From Flammeovirgaceae bacterium UBA6059 (GTDB lineage Bacteria > Bacteroidota > Bacteroidia > Cytophagales > Cyclobacteriaceae): 64,000 bases of DNA. Both the position numbers and the translations under genes were made by a program. The stretch covers positions 33,089 through 97,088 of the forward strand of contig DIYH01000015.1 in NCBI GenBank assembly GCA_002435755.1, read 5' to 3'. Below, one piece after another: positions 17,361 to 26,407 of the stretch. The first letter of the stretch is position 1, and every line of letters starts with the position of its first letter. Below the pieces are notes generated by a model that saw nothing but the letters and a program-made list of their open reading frames with translations, was not told where the DNA came from and did not search any database.

Positions 17361-17753
17361 ATGGAACTAGCACAACGAGCCCATCTTAGTCTTTTGGTCC
17401 ACCTTGCTAAAGTCGATGATGACTTTGCGGTGGTCGAAGAAGACATGATCCGCAACATTGCGCAAGACTATGGGGTAACCAATGAAGTCATCGATGAGCT
17501 GATCGATGAACCAGATGAAATAGAGGACCTAGAGGCTATTGTCAAGGATATTGATCTGAAGTTTCGCTCGATCTATGACTGCATTCAGATGATGCTCATT
17601 GATGGTATAGTTCATCAGAAAGAGATTTCGTTTTGCAATATGATAGCGGAAAAGTTTGGATACTCAAGAGACCTCATCCAATACCTGACAGACCATCGCT
17701 ACGACTCTAGCGAACAGGTCAAGCGCTCCGCCTACGAAATGGGTATTATTTAG
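17361..17753 (+). CDS. TerB-like protein
   Basis: 130 aa from the ATG at 17361; the longer version from a start at 17301 adds a Cys/Tyr-rich tail that does not fit the family. The sequence 'AHLSLLVHLAKVDDDFAVVEEDMIRNIAQDYGV' has the TerB pattern of a helix, an acidic 'KVDD' turn and a second helix, and it is repeated in the second half as 'MMLIDGIVHQKEISFCNMIAEKFGY'. TerB-like proteins are linked to tellurite and stress response and bind metal through the acidic turns; no other ter gene is near. Its 3' end overlaps the convergent membrane-protein gene by 8 bp. Confidence 0.78.
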   Translation: MELAQRAHLSLLVHLAKVDDDFAVVEEDMIRNIAQDYGVTNEVIDELIDEPDEIEDLEAIVKDIDLKFRSIYDCIQMMLIDGIVHQKEISFCNMIAEKFGYSRDLIQYLTDHRYDSSEQVKRSAYEMGII

Positions 17754-18246
17754 AATTGCTCTCTTCTGTCGTAACCGGAGTGGTACGCATCCACTTCGCC
17801 ATCCACGCACTCAACAATACTGACTGTAGTGCTATTTCAAAAAAAACTCTAAAATGACCATCAGGACTATATTGCGGTAGCATGTAAACCATACCCTCAA
17901 GTGTACCAGGTCCGATAGCCGGGCCTGCAAGGAAACCGACCAGGAAGTAGAAGCCCATGAACATGATGAACCTACGTCGTAGACTCATGCGCTTGAGATG
18001 TTTAGAGAGACTATAAAAAACCATGCCCAGGAGAAGCCCACGGATGAGTTGTATGGGCAGCATTCTGGTAAGCATAGCACTCCAAAGTTCAGGGTCAGCG
18101 GGTGTTACTAAAAAAGTAGCAAACAAAGCATCAGGGCCTGTGTAAAGCTCCTTCATGAAGGTACTGAAGGCGATCACACCTGTGAGAATATAAGTCACCA
18201 GGTGTACAATAATGAACTTGACAATAAAGCGTGCGCTTGGTCTCAT
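17746..18246 (-). CDS. Integral membrane protein, unknown function
   Basis: 166 aa from the ATG at 18246; a TTG three codons upstream is an alternative. Four hydrophobic segments are visible: 'FIIVHLVTYILTGVIAFSTF', 'MLPIQLIRGLLLGMVFYSL', 'FIMFMGFYFLVGFLAG', and 'FFEIALQSVLLSAWMAKW'. Basic loops (KHLKRMSLRRR) suggest topology with the loop between helices 2 and 3 in the cytosol. I recognise no family. It is 33 bp downstream of the MscS channel gene on the same strand, so it may share its transcript. Confidence 0.7.
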   Translation of the reverse strand: MRPSARFIVKFIIVHLVTYILTGVIAFSTFMKELYTGPDALFATFLVTPADPELWSAMLTRMLPIQLIRGLLLGMVFYSLSKHLKRMSLRRRFIMFMGFYFLVGFLAGPAIGPGTLEGMVYMLPQYSPDGHFRVFFEIALQSVLLSAWMAKWMRTTPVTTEESNSK

Positions 18247-18279
18247 GACCGGCAAATTTCGCTAATAATCCCGAGGAAA

Positions 18280-19194
18280 CTACGACCCGGACTGCATTTC
18301 ATTTTGTTCGGAAGCGACAGTTGATTTGATATGAATGTCACGTTGCGGAAACGGAATTTCAACGCCAGCTTCGGCAAACCTTCGAAAGATCTCAAAATAC
18401 AAATGACTCTTCAATATTCTGGGGCGGTCGATGTAAGTACTTGTCCAAACAGCGAGTTCAAAGTCGAGCGAACTGTCCCCAAAACCTTCAAAAAGTACCA
18501 TAGGCGAGGGGTTTTTGAGAACGTCTTTATTATCATGAGCTACAGAAAGCAATATCTCTTTCACCTCTTCAGGATTCTCGTTGTAGCTGACACCTACGGG
18601 AATGCGGAAACGGATATTTCGATCGTTGTGACTCCAGTTAATGACCTGCTTGGAAATGAACTCCGAATTGGGAACGATGATCGAAATGTTGTCATTGGTA
18701 AGTATGGTAGTAGCCCTTACCGATATGTTGAGTACGTCACCATTGACATTGCCTACTTCGATGCGATCACCTACTTTGATGGGCTTTTCAAAGAGAATGA
18801 TAAGACCTGATATGCTATTGTCAGTGATGTTTTGAAGACCGAAACCTATACCAACACCCAGTGCACCAGCTAGCAAGCTTAGAGCGCTAAGGTCAACACC
18901 TGCCGATTGGATGATGATAATGGTACCGATAACGATAATAACCAGTCGGGTCCCACTACCAATCGTCTCTCTAAGGCCAACCTCAATGTTGGCCCTGGAC
19001 AATAACCTAGTAGTAAGGAGACGTCTAACTCTGGCTGATAGAAAAAAGAGCAACCAGAACGATATGATAAAGTAGATAATGGTGCCTAAACTGATGTCAC
19101 TTTCCCCGAGGCTGAATAAGGAACTAGAAAAGACCGAACGCGCCTTTTCGAAATATTCTATGAGAAACGAGAAAAATGCTTTGATGGCCTCCAA
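18280..19194 (-). CDS. Small-conductance mechanosensitive channel, MscS family
   Basis: A 304-aa inner-membrane channel that would open on osmotic downshift. Helices are at about 28-50 ('LGTIIYFIISFWLLFFLSA') and 75-125, where the pore helix is 'LSLLAGALGVGIGFGLQNITDNSISGLIILFEKP', with the Gly/Ala-rich MscS TM3 pattern. The beta domain 'VGDRIEVGNVNGDVLNISVRATTI' and 'NISIIVPNSEFISKQVINWS' follow, then the C-terminal cage. The length is near the 286 aa of E. coli MscS. It is the probable first gene of a pair with the membrane protein downstream. Confidence 0.93.
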   Translation of the reverse strand: MEAIKAFFSFLIEYFEKARSVFSSSLFSLGESDISLGTIIYFIISFWLLFFLSARVRRLLTTRLLSRANIEVGLRETIGSGTRLVIIVIGTIIIIQSAGVDLSALSLLAGALGVGIGFGLQNITDNSISGLIILFEKPIKVGDRIEVGNVNGDVLNISVRATTILTNDNISIIVPNSEFISKQVINWSHNDRNIRFRIPVGVSYNENPEEVKEILLSVAHDNKDVLKNPSPMVLFEGFGDSSLDFELAVWTSTYIDRPRILKSHLYFEIFRRFAEAGVEIPFPQRDIHIKSTVASEQNEMQSGS

Positions 19195-19236
19195 TTCACT
19201 AAGTTATCAAAGTAAGTGTTCTAACCACGATATTGA

Positions 19237-19758
19237 TCAAAGTTGATAATGAAGTAATGTTACACCGCTAGCGTAGCTTTTGCTTTGTATCAACTTCAAT
19301 GGCTTTGTCTGTTTTACGCCTGGAAAAAGTGGCAGACCTGCACCAAGTACGACAGGCATTTGGAAAAGCATGACCTCATCGATCAAGTCAGCATTGAGTG
19401 CCAAAGTATTGACCTGACCACCTCCAACAAGCCATATGTTTGGCCCAGCAGCAGCTTTAAGATCTTTAATACACTGGACATGATCATCGGTAACAAACCG
19501 AACATGCTCATAAGCTTTTTGCTCACTACGAGAAAAAACAAAGCTTTCCTTACCCATGTATGGCCACTCTCCAAAACTTCGGATCTGCTGATAGGTCTTG
19601 TTACCCATGATCAAACTTGAAACTGAACCATAGAATTCCGTGTAACCATAGTCGGACTGCTCCGGATTGGGTACTTCGTCTAGCCAACCTACTGATCCAT
19701 CTTTGGCAGCAATGTAGCCATCAGCACTAACTGCGATATAGAGGATGAGTTTTCTCAC
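19237..19758 (-). CDS. Dihydrofolate reductase-family protein (RibD C-terminal type)
   Basis: 173 aa, matching the YwjB/YyaP-like group of the RibD_C fold. The start 'MRKLILYIAVSADGYIAAKDGSVGWLDEV' and 'LIMGNKTYQQIRSFGEWPY' are typical, as is the NADPH-binding loop 'PNIWLVGGGQVNTLAL' and 'LFQMPVVLGAGLPLFPG'. It is a reductase by family, but the substrate is unknown and it is not the true folate enzyme. Its ATG overlaps the stop codon of the upstream TonB-plug gene (19755-19758), so the two are translationally coupled. Confidence 0.88.
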   Translation of the reverse strand: MRKLILYIAVSADGYIAAKDGSVGWLDEVPNPEQSDYGYTEFYGSVSSLIMGNKTYQQIRSFGEWPYMGKESFVFSRSEQKAYEHVRFVTDDHVQCIKDLKAAAGPNIWLVGGGQVNTLALNADLIDEVMLFQMPVVLGAGLPLFPGVKQTKPLKLIQSKSYASGVTLLHYQL

Positions 19759-21836
19759 TCTTCTGAAAGTGGTACCTGCAAGCTAACGAATCGACCGTTG
19801 TTATCTACCCCTTCTACTTCGATAACATAACCTAAATCTGGTAAGTCGTTCATATAAAAGGGTAGATAGAGACTACCGTAATCGTCAGTTGGGACACTTG
19901 GATCCCAAAACAACGTACGTCGATAATCGGGCCTCACATGCTCAAGTCGCTTGATACTATAGTCTGGCATTTCCGGTAGGTCTTGTGGATGATAGCCCTC
20001 TACCGAGAATGTGAAAGCGGTAGGGTTGATTTCGCGTTGCATGAGCTTGTTGGGCTCGGCCGCAAAGGTATATACGGCTATCATACCGTTTGATCCACGT
20101 CCACCAAACATAGCCATGGCCTTAGGAGAAACGTCGATAGAGCTAATGAGTTGTACAGGAATGTTTGCCAGACTGGCGCAATCTGTAGGAGCCCCATTGA
20201 GAAGACAAAGTGGTACTGCCGATGACGTGCTACTCACCCTTGCGAACGTGCCAGCTGGACCGCCTCTTGGCGGAGGTATGTAAGAAGATACCCTGCCAGC
20301 AACTATTTGGAAAACGTTGGCATAGATACCACTGTTGAAATTGACAGTGTTTTCATCGATGGTGATCTCAGTTTTTCCATACAGCCGTACCACACCCTTT
20401 TTTATGTCCTCCCTTTCTTTCCTTGCCTCAATTTCAATTGCCTCAAGAATGATATCATCTGCCTGCAACTTAAAAGCATCATCCACATTGACTGCTATAT
20501 TGCTAGACTCAGCTAATGTCTTGGGTTGTAAGGTTAGATCATAGCTGCGAGAGTCGACTTTTGCTGGCTTAGGCCATAGCGGATACACTGTAAAATCCAA
20601 CGCCTTGTTTTTTGATTCGGACAAGACAATATCCGCTTCATTTTCAAAATACAGGTTGTCCATCACAAAGAGGCCCTCATTGTTTGTCTTGGTTTGTTTG
20701 TAGAACGGCACCTTAGCATTGACAAACATATTGAGTACTGTAGATACGCTGGGCTTACCATTAGCCCTGTTGGCAACTCCTCCAAGTGCCATGCTCGTCT
20801 CCATCAGCTTATAATTCTCTAGCTTACCAAGGTTAAATCTTTCCGATAGGTCAAGCCAGGCTATATCTGCAGTAACTCCTTTTTTGTCAAGGTTTTGGTA
20901 CCGTTTTCCAAAGTAATCTTGCATGCTCCATCGGTGGATATCCGCTCCTTCCTTGTGCCTGATGGCTACAGAAAACTCTCCTTCGATAGGGGCACCCTGC
21001 TGATCGTAGATGGTGAGAAGTCCATACTGCTTTTCTCTTTTTTCCAGCGAAACGTCTGTCACATCCAGCTCATAGTCCAGATGTTGATAGTCGTTCATAG
21101 ATACTACTTGGTCTACCACTTGCAGGTCAGCATTGAGAATGGCCAACCTGAAATGGCCTCCCGGGATTTTCGCTTTTTGAATAGCAGCCTCTCCCTTACC
21201 ATCCTTAGTAGGCATTATCGCGGAGTAGACGATATGATTCTGCGATTCAATGATCAATAACAGCTCCTGGTCCTTTGGTAGTGGACGGCTTAGCTGAAGT
21301 TGGAACCAGTCAGGATTAGACGTTTCTAGGTTAATGTATTCTGAAGTAACAGTCTGGCCAGGTTCAGACTTGGGCTTTTCAAGATAGGCAGACATATCTG
21401 GATCAATGATTGCAAATGGCTGCTCATAATAAGCCAGCGCACCAAAGTTGCGCATCCAATTGGTATAAGACCTTAGTCTGTAGTCCGTATTCTGTTTAAG
21501 AGAGTCCAGAGAAAGTGTGCCGTGAGCTCTGCCCGATTCCAATCTAAGTGCTTTACGATTGACAATGCTATCCTGGTTATCAATGATTTCGAGGTAAGCG
21601 GTGATGCTCATAGACGAATCATATTGATTGGTCATTCCATTAAGAGCATGTATTGAAAAGTACATCTGCTCTCCCGGGTAGTAAGAAGTCTGATCAATAT
21701 GGACATAAAGCTTTTCAAGCGGCATCAGCTCACGGTAAGCTTCATAATGCTCCATCCATTTTGTGAACACATCGTTGTTGTCACCCCCTGATGACGACAT
21801 GAGCATTGTTGACAGTATTGATAATAGCTGCAGCAT
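19755..21836 (-). CDS. TonB-plug protein with macroglobulin-like N-terminal domains
   Basis: 693 aa. The first 20 residues form a weak signal peptide (MLQLLSILSTMLMSSSG). Residues about 40-150 match the MG2-like start seen in alpha-2-macroglobulin relatives ('EKLYVHIDQTSYYPGEQMYFSIHALNG'), followed by more beta-sandwich sequence. Near residues 480-600 is a TonB-receptor plug pattern ('INVNFNSGIYANVFQIVAGRV' region, then 'PLCLLNGAPTDC', 'SIDVSPKAMAMFGGRGSNGMIAVYTF'). No barrel follows, so it is not a transporter itself. Such fusions are abundant in Bacteroidota and probably work at the outer membrane with other proteins. It is translationally coupled to the reductase downstream and 18 bp after the HELGH lipoprotein. 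Confidence 0.82.
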   Translation of the reverse strand: MLQLLSILSTMLMSSSGGDNNDVFTKWMEHYEAYRELMPLEKLYVHIDQTSYYPGEQMYFSIHALNGMTNQYDSSMSITAYLEIIDNQDSIVNRKALRLESGRAHGTLSLDSLKQNTDYRLRSYTNWMRNFGALAYYEQPFAIIDPDMSAYLEKPKSEPGQTVTSEYINLETSNPDWFQLQLSRPLPKDQELLLIIESQNHIVYSAIMPTKDGKGEAAIQKAKIPGGHFRLAILNADLQVVDQVVSMNDYQHLDYELDVTDVSLEKREKQYGLLTIYDQQGAPIEGEFSVAIRHKEGADIHRWSMQDYFGKRYQNLDKKGVTADIAWLDLSERFNLGKLENYKLMETSMALGGVANRANGKPSVSTVLNMFVNAKVPFYKQTKTNNEGLFVMDNLYFENEADIVLSESKNKALDFTVYPLWPKPAKVDSRSYDLTLQPKTLAESSNIAVNVDDAFKLQADDIILEAIEIEARKEREDIKKGVVRLYGKTEITIDENTVNFNSGIYANVFQIVAGRVSSYIPPPRGGPAGTFARVSSTSSAVPLCLLNGAPTDCASLANIPVQLISSIDVSPKAMAMFGGRGSNGMIAVYTFAAEPNKLMQREINPTAFTFSVEGYHPQDLPEMPDYSIKRLEHVRPDYRRTLFWDPSVPTDDYGSLYLPFYMNDLPDLGYVIEVEGVDNNGRFVSLQVPLSEE

Positions 21837-21854
21837 ACGTTTTAATCCATAGGG

Positions 21855-22886
21855 TCAGTATCTTTCTATTAATCTCAACTCATCAAGGTAAGCAGTACCG
21901 CTGGTTTCAGATAGGATAACAAAAAAGATAAGTACTTTATCTACCACCGGGGTATAAGGCTCTACAGTGAGTCTTACATTTTGGAAGTCAAAATCGCTCT
22001 GGTCTACTATTGGCTCACCTCTAAAGAAAATACCTCTATCACCGTCGCTATCATCTCCTCGAATGCTGATCGTAATACCTTGACCCTCTAGGTTTTCTCC
22101 TCTGATTCTTGCTGTCAGTTCCAATTGAGAATTCGGGTCAATATTAGGATTGTTAAGTTCGAGTCGCCAGTAGTGAGAAGTCTCCGCATCGATATTGCTA
22201 CTCGATATATACAAAGAAGACGGTGGTGATGTAAACTGGGTAGAGTCAACCCCAAAGCTGATATACTCTTCTGGCGTTTCACTGGCAAACGACCGGATCG
22301 TCCAATCACCTATCTCATCGAAATCACTTTCATAGATCACTCGCTCATTTGTTTTGGCGTGAGCCCATATAGGAGTGCTACCGTCGTGTGCACCAAATAG
22401 TTCATCTAGGTAGTAGTCCTTTCTGTCCAGAGTCCACTCAGCGTATACATCAAAGGGATTACTATGCATTAGACTGATTTTATGACCACTTTCGAATTCC
22501 GTATCCAAATGAGGACGAAATAGCAGCGCATGGCCTAACTCGTGAAACATAATTATCTCCTTTTCACGGTTGTCAAACCCATCCCAGCAGGTTTGACTCA
22601 TTTCAATAAGAGCATTAGGTGAAGTTGAGGTAGCACGTCCGCAGATAGCATTTCCATCGGAAGTCTCTAGTTCACCTTTGAACTCAACTCTCAAGCCACT
22701 AAGATCAAGCTCTACATTTCTGGTTTCAGCCTCTTGGATAAACAGATCAACCAGATCCTGAACCTGTGGATCAATGACTATGGGTGTTTGAGACTCATCA
22801 TCCGAACAACTGATCACAAGCACAGTAGAGAAGTATAGGAGAGCGGCATTGTAGTATTTCCAAACTGGGTGAGGTGTTATTTTCAT
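21855..22886 (-). CDS. Lipoprotein with zinc-metallopeptidase motif
   Basis: 343 aa from the ATG at 22886. The signal ends in a lipobox with Cys27 ('TVLVISC'), giving an outer-membrane lipoprotein. The catalytic motif is HELGH at 115-119 ('IIMFHELGHALLFRPH') with a third His at 126 and a following 'SLMHSN' that resembles a metzincin Met-turn. The third His is one residue further away than in classic metzincins (HExxHxxGxxH). The C-terminal half is beta-rich and looks like a carbohydrate-binding or jelly-roll domain ('SHYWRLELNNPNIDPNSQLEL'). Substrate unknown. It precedes the TonB-plug gene by 18 bp and is probably the first gene of a three-gene operon. Confidence 0.82.
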   Translation of the reverse strand: MKITPHPVWKYYNAALLYFSTVLVISCSDDESQTPIVIDPQVQDLVDLFIQEAETRNVELDLSGLRVEFKGELETSDGNAICGRATSTSPNALIEMSQTCWDGFDNREKEIIMFHELGHALLFRPHLDTEFESGHKISLMHSNPFDVYAEWTLDRKDYYLDELFGAHDGSTPIWAHAKTNERVIYESDFDEIGDWTIRSFASETPEEYISFGVDSTQFTSPPSSLYISSSNIDAETSHYWRLELNNPNIDPNSQLELTARIRGENLEGQGITISIRGDDSDGDRGIFFRGEPIVDQSDFDFQNVRLTVEPYTPVVDKVLIFFVILSETSGTAYLDELRLIERY

Positions 22887-23160
22887 CTTTATAATTATTA
22901 AACCTAACATTGGCTTGTTTTTGCCTGATCATACAAATAAGCCTATCAATAGCATTCTAGTCAATCACCCTGTTTGGGGGTAATCCGACATTATTACGTT
23001 GATTAGCGCTCAAAAACTCAACGTTTGGATCATCGATGAATATGAGAACACATAAAAAAGTAGAGAGGTACCCTAGGAAGGAAGAAAAATAGATAAGAGG
23101 ACGATGATTTTTCCTAACGATTATATTATGAGTACGTTACAAAAGGGGTTTTGGTTATCA

Positions 23161-24381
23161 TTAGCTATGACTCGGTATCAACAGTGAGCTGTCTCCGTAG
23201 CTCAAAAATCGAAAATCATTATTCAAAGCATAATCATATACTTGCTTCCAATCCTTGCCAATAAATGCCGCAATCAACAATATGAGTGTTGATCCTGGCT
23301 GATGAAAATTAGTGATCAAAGCATCACAAACTTTGAAATCATAACCTGGAAATATAAAGATCTCTGTTTCACCAATAAGCTCTTGTTTATTCGTTGATTG
23401 CATTTGTTTTTGTACTGCCTTGAGTGCCTCTCGTCGGTTAGGTAAAGAGGCATGTTCCTGATAAGGTGTAAGCTTGGCTATGGCAAATGCAGTGTCACCA
23501 CTTTCCAGTAGTTTCACTCCGTACCAGTAGAGCGACTCGAGGGTGCGCATACTGGTAGTACCTACCGGGATGATTTTGTCTGCCTTGATTAGATTTTTCA
23601 GGTTGGTCTGACTAATGACGACCTGCTCTGAGTGCATCGGGTGGAGTGTAACATCATCTACTTTGATGGGTTGAAAAGTACCGGCACTGACGTGGAGGGT
23701 GAGAAATTCCTCGTTGATACCTTTGTCTTTAATGGCTGATAGTACCTCTGGTGTAAAGTGGAGGCCTGCTGTAGGTGCTGCTACAGCCCCTTCTTTTTCA
23801 GAATAGACCGTCTGGTACCTTGGCTTGTCGTCAGCGTTGGCCTCACGATTGAGATAAGGGGGTAGGGGTACCTGACCGGCCGCTTCGACAATGTCTACAA
23901 ACCTGATTTGATCACCGTCCCATGAAAGTGAGACCTGATTATCCTTGTCATTGTGTTGGGCCCTTAAACTGACTTCCTGTCCATTGATGGTGAGTTGACG
24001 CGTGAGCAGTTGATCAGTTTTCCAACGCTTCTTATTACCGATCATGCAGTCCCAGATGGAACTGCCGGTAGCCTCCATAGCTAATGGAACCAGTGGAGAC
24101 GGCTCCACTGGATGAAGTAGGAATATCTCAATCTTAGCACCCGTATTTTTTTCAAAATACAATCTTGCGGGAATCACCTTTGTATTGTTAAACACCAGGG
24201 TACTACCTTCCGTAAGCTGGTCACTCAAATTCCGAAAAATGTCAGTTTCAATCTCGCCTCTTCTATAAACGAGCAGTTTTGAAGCATCCCGCTGGGCTAA
24301 TGGGAACTTGGCGATCCGTGATTCCGGTAGGTCATAGCAGTAGTCGGCCAATTCGATGGTAGGGGTAAGATTTTCAGGCAT
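23161..24381 (-). CDS. queA: tRNA preQ1(34) S-adenosylmethionine ribosyltransferase-isomerase
   Basis: A 406-aa cytosolic enzyme that transfers and isomerises the ribose of SAM onto 7-aminomethyl-7-deazaguanine in tRNA to make epoxyqueuosine. Motifs are intact: 'YDLPESRIAKFPLAQRDASKLLV', 'LVFNNTKVIPARLYFEK', 'AAPTAGLHFTPEVLSAI', 'LHVSAGTFQPIKVDD', and 'NFHQPGSTLILLIAAFIG'. The chain is longer than E. coli QueA (356 aa), as is usual in Bacteroidota, because of an insert around residues 95-150. It is divergent from menC. Confidence 0.96.
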   Translation of the reverse strand: MPENLTPTIELADYCYDLPESRIAKFPLAQRDASKLLVYRRGEIETDIFRNLSDQLTEGSTLVFNNTKVIPARLYFEKNTGAKIEIFLLHPVEPSPLVPLAMEATGSSIWDCMIGNKKRWKTDQLLTRQLTINGQEVSLRAQHNDKDNQVSLSWDGDQIRFVDIVEAAGQVPLPPYLNREANADDKPRYQTVYSEKEGAVAAPTAGLHFTPEVLSAIKDKGINEEFLTLHVSAGTFQPIKVDDVTLHPMHSEQVVISQTNLKNLIKADKIIPVGTTSMRTLESLYWYGVKLLESGDTAFAIAKLTPYQEHASLPNRREALKAVQKQMQSTNKQELIGETEIFIFPGYDFKVCDALITNFHQPGSTLILLIAAFIGKDWKQVYDYALNNDFRFLSYGDSSLLIPSHS

Positions 24382-24490
24382 GTTATCACAATTATATCAT
24401 TGATAAGCATTGGTCCATGGGCCTGAAAATATACCCTTTTGGAGAAGGTGAATGCTTACCTTTGGCAAAGGTAGTTTAAGACAATCAACA

Positions 24491-25582
24491 ATGGCATTGG
24501 TACTCAGGTATAAGGCGCATACGCTAAAGTTTAAGTTCAAGGCAGGAACATCCAGAGGGGTGCTTACTGAAAAGAAAACATGGCTGCTCAATGTTCATGA
24601 GTCGCACCATCCTGAGGTCTACGGTTTGGGAGAGTGTGGACCGCTGGAAGGGCTAAGTATCGATGATCATCCAGAGTATGAGCCTTTTATTGAGCGTGTA
24701 GCACAGGGGCTTAGACAGGAAGCCATGCCCGGCTCGGAAGGTGAAGTTTACAGTTTGGTAAAGCAAGTGGTACCTAAAGAGTTGCCAGCTTTACGGTTTG
24801 GTTTAGAGAGCGCATTGCTTGACCTACTCAATGAAGGCCAGCGAATGATCTTCAAAAACAGGTTGGTAGCTTCTGGAGACAGATTGCCGATCAATGGTTT
24901 GATCTGGATGGGCGATATCGAATGGATGAGAGACCAAATAGCAGAAAAACTTGAGGCTGGTTATAGTTGTATCAAGCTTAAGATCGGAGCGCTCGACTTT
25001 GAGAAGGAATGTGAACTGATCGAGGGTATAAGAAAGAGATACTCGGCTGACCAGATCACTTTGAGAGTAGATGCTAATGGAGCATTCCGTACCAATGAAG
25101 CATTAGCAAAGCTTAAGCGCCTTGGCGAATACGATCTACACAGTATAGAACAGCCCATTATGCCACATCAGCCTGAAGCGATGCAGATGGTTTGCAAGCA
25201 CTCTAAAGTGCCTGTGGCGCTTGATGAAGAGCTCATCGGTGTACACGGGGAGGAGGAAAAAAGGGAGTTGCTGAGGTTCATACAACCGCAATACTTGGTG
25301 CTGAAGCCTACGCTTTTGGGCGGTATGGCCTATACTAAAGATTGGATAGGACTTGCACAGGAAAAAGGGATTGGGTGGTGGATCACTTCGGCCCTGGAGT
25401 CCAACATCGGCCTCAATGCCATTACTCAGTTCACAGCATCATTTCCGGTAGGAATGCCGCAGGGACTCGGTACCGGACAGCTCTATGAGAACAATTTTGA
25501 CTCACCTCTGAGGGTGTCAAGGGGTTGTATCTCTTATGATCAGGATACCCCTTGGAGATTAGACGGACTTCAGTTCCATTGA
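24491..25582 (+). CDS. menC: o-succinylbenzoate synthase-like enolase superfamily enzyme
   Basis: 363 aa from the ATG at 24491 (an earlier ATG at 24452 would add 13 residues without homology). It has the muconate-lactonising/enolase layout: Lys162-x-Lys164 (IKLKIG), metal ligands Asp194 (RVDANGAF), Glu220 (SIEQP) and Asp245 (ALDEEL), and a second catalytic Lys272 (VLKPTLLGG). The C-terminal 'SALESNIGLNAITQF' fits MenC better than dipeptide epimerases, and MenC is expected in menaquinone-using Bacteroidota. No other men gene is in the window, so an epimerase function is not excluded. The ORF is followed 27 bp later by the VIT transporter. Confidence 0.8.
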   Translation: MALVLRYKAHTLKFKFKAGTSRGVLTEKKTWLLNVHESHHPEVYGLGECGPLEGLSIDDHPEYEPFIERVAQGLRQEAMPGSEGEVYSLVKQVVPKELPALRFGLESALLDLLNEGQRMIFKNRLVASGDRLPINGLIWMGDIEWMRDQIAEKLEAGYSCIKLKIGALDFEKECELIEGIRKRYSADQITLRVDANGAFRTNEALAKLKRLGEYDLHSIEQPIMPHQPEAMQMVCKHSKVPVALDEELIGVHGEEEKRELLRFIQPQYLVLKPTLLGGMAYTKDWIGLAQEKGIGWWITSALESNIGLNAITQFTASFPVGMPQGLGTGQLYENNFDSPLRVSRGCISYDQDTPWRLDGLQFH

Positions 25583-25609
25583 TAGTGGAGATTTATCTAT
25601 CTTCTTACC

Positions 25610-26335
25610 ATGAATGAAGAAACTCTTCATGGCAGCCAGTCCATTTCTGTTTTCAGCAAAGATTATATAGGCGAGTTTGTCTACGGAGGCATAGATGGTG
25701 CTATCACTACTTTTGCCGTGGTAGCCGGGGCGGCTGGGGCCAAGGCAGGTTTAGAATGGGTATTGATCTTTGGCTTTGCCAATCTCATTGCAGATGGATT
25801 TTCCATGTCGGTAGGCAACTATTTTGCGACTAAGTCGGAGCGAGATACTTTCGAAAAGCATAAAGCCATTGAATACTGGGAAGTTGACAACCTGAGAGAT
25901 AGGGAAGTCGAAGAGATAAGGGAGATCTATGAAGCCAAGGGTTTTAAAGGAGAGCTTCTTGAGCAAGTTGTGGAGGTCATCACAAGTAACAAAGATGTGT
26001 GGGTCGACACCATGATGAAGGAGGAGCTGGAAATGACCAAAGATAGCCGGTCACCCTTGAGCACAGCAGTTGCCACTTTCTTATCATTCAATGTGGTTGG
26101 GTTGATTCCACTACTCGTCTATATCGCAGCGGTTTTTGTTGATCTGGATCGAGCGATGCTCTTTCCAATTTCATGTATAGGTACTGGGTTGGCGTTAGCT
26201 GTAGTGGGATATCTGAGAGGTGTAGTCACTCAGATCAATCCTTGGAAGAGCATTTTCCAAACCCTGCTCTTAGGAGGTTTGGCGGCTTTTCTGGCGTTCT
26301 ATGTTGGAGAGCTACTGGCACTATATTTTCTTTAA
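25610..26335 (+). CDS. VIT1/CCC1-family metal transporter
   Basis: A 241-aa inner-membrane protein. Opening helix 'GEFVYGGIDGAITTFAVVAGAAGA' carries the family signature, then 'VLIFGFANLIADGFSMSVGNYFATKSE', the acidic hydrophilic loop (about 90-150, with 'EVEEIREIYEAKGF'), and three more helices ('AVATFLSFNVVGLIPLLVYIA', 'AMLFPISCIGTGLALAVVGYL', and the last one). Members move Fe2+ or Mn2+ out of the cytosol. It lies 27 bp after the MenC-like gene, which suggests co-transcription although the pathways differ. The metal specificity cannot be told from sequence. Confidence 0.88.
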   Translation: MNEETLHGSQSISVFSKDYIGEFVYGGIDGAITTFAVVAGAAGAKAGLEWVLIFGFANLIADGFSMSVGNYFATKSERDTFEKHKAIEYWEVDNLRDREVEEIREIYEAKGFKGELLEQVVEVITSNKDVWVDTMMKEELEMTKDSRSPLSTAVATFLSFNVVGLIPLLVYIAAVFVDLDRAMLFPISCIGTGLALAVVGYLRGVVTQINPWKSIFQTLLLGGLAAFLAFYVGELLALYFL

Positions 26336-26407
26336 TCCAGTCAACCGGAATTAGTTCATTTGCGATAGCCACATTTCTCTCTATTTCGTAGAACATTCAT
26401 ATACAAC

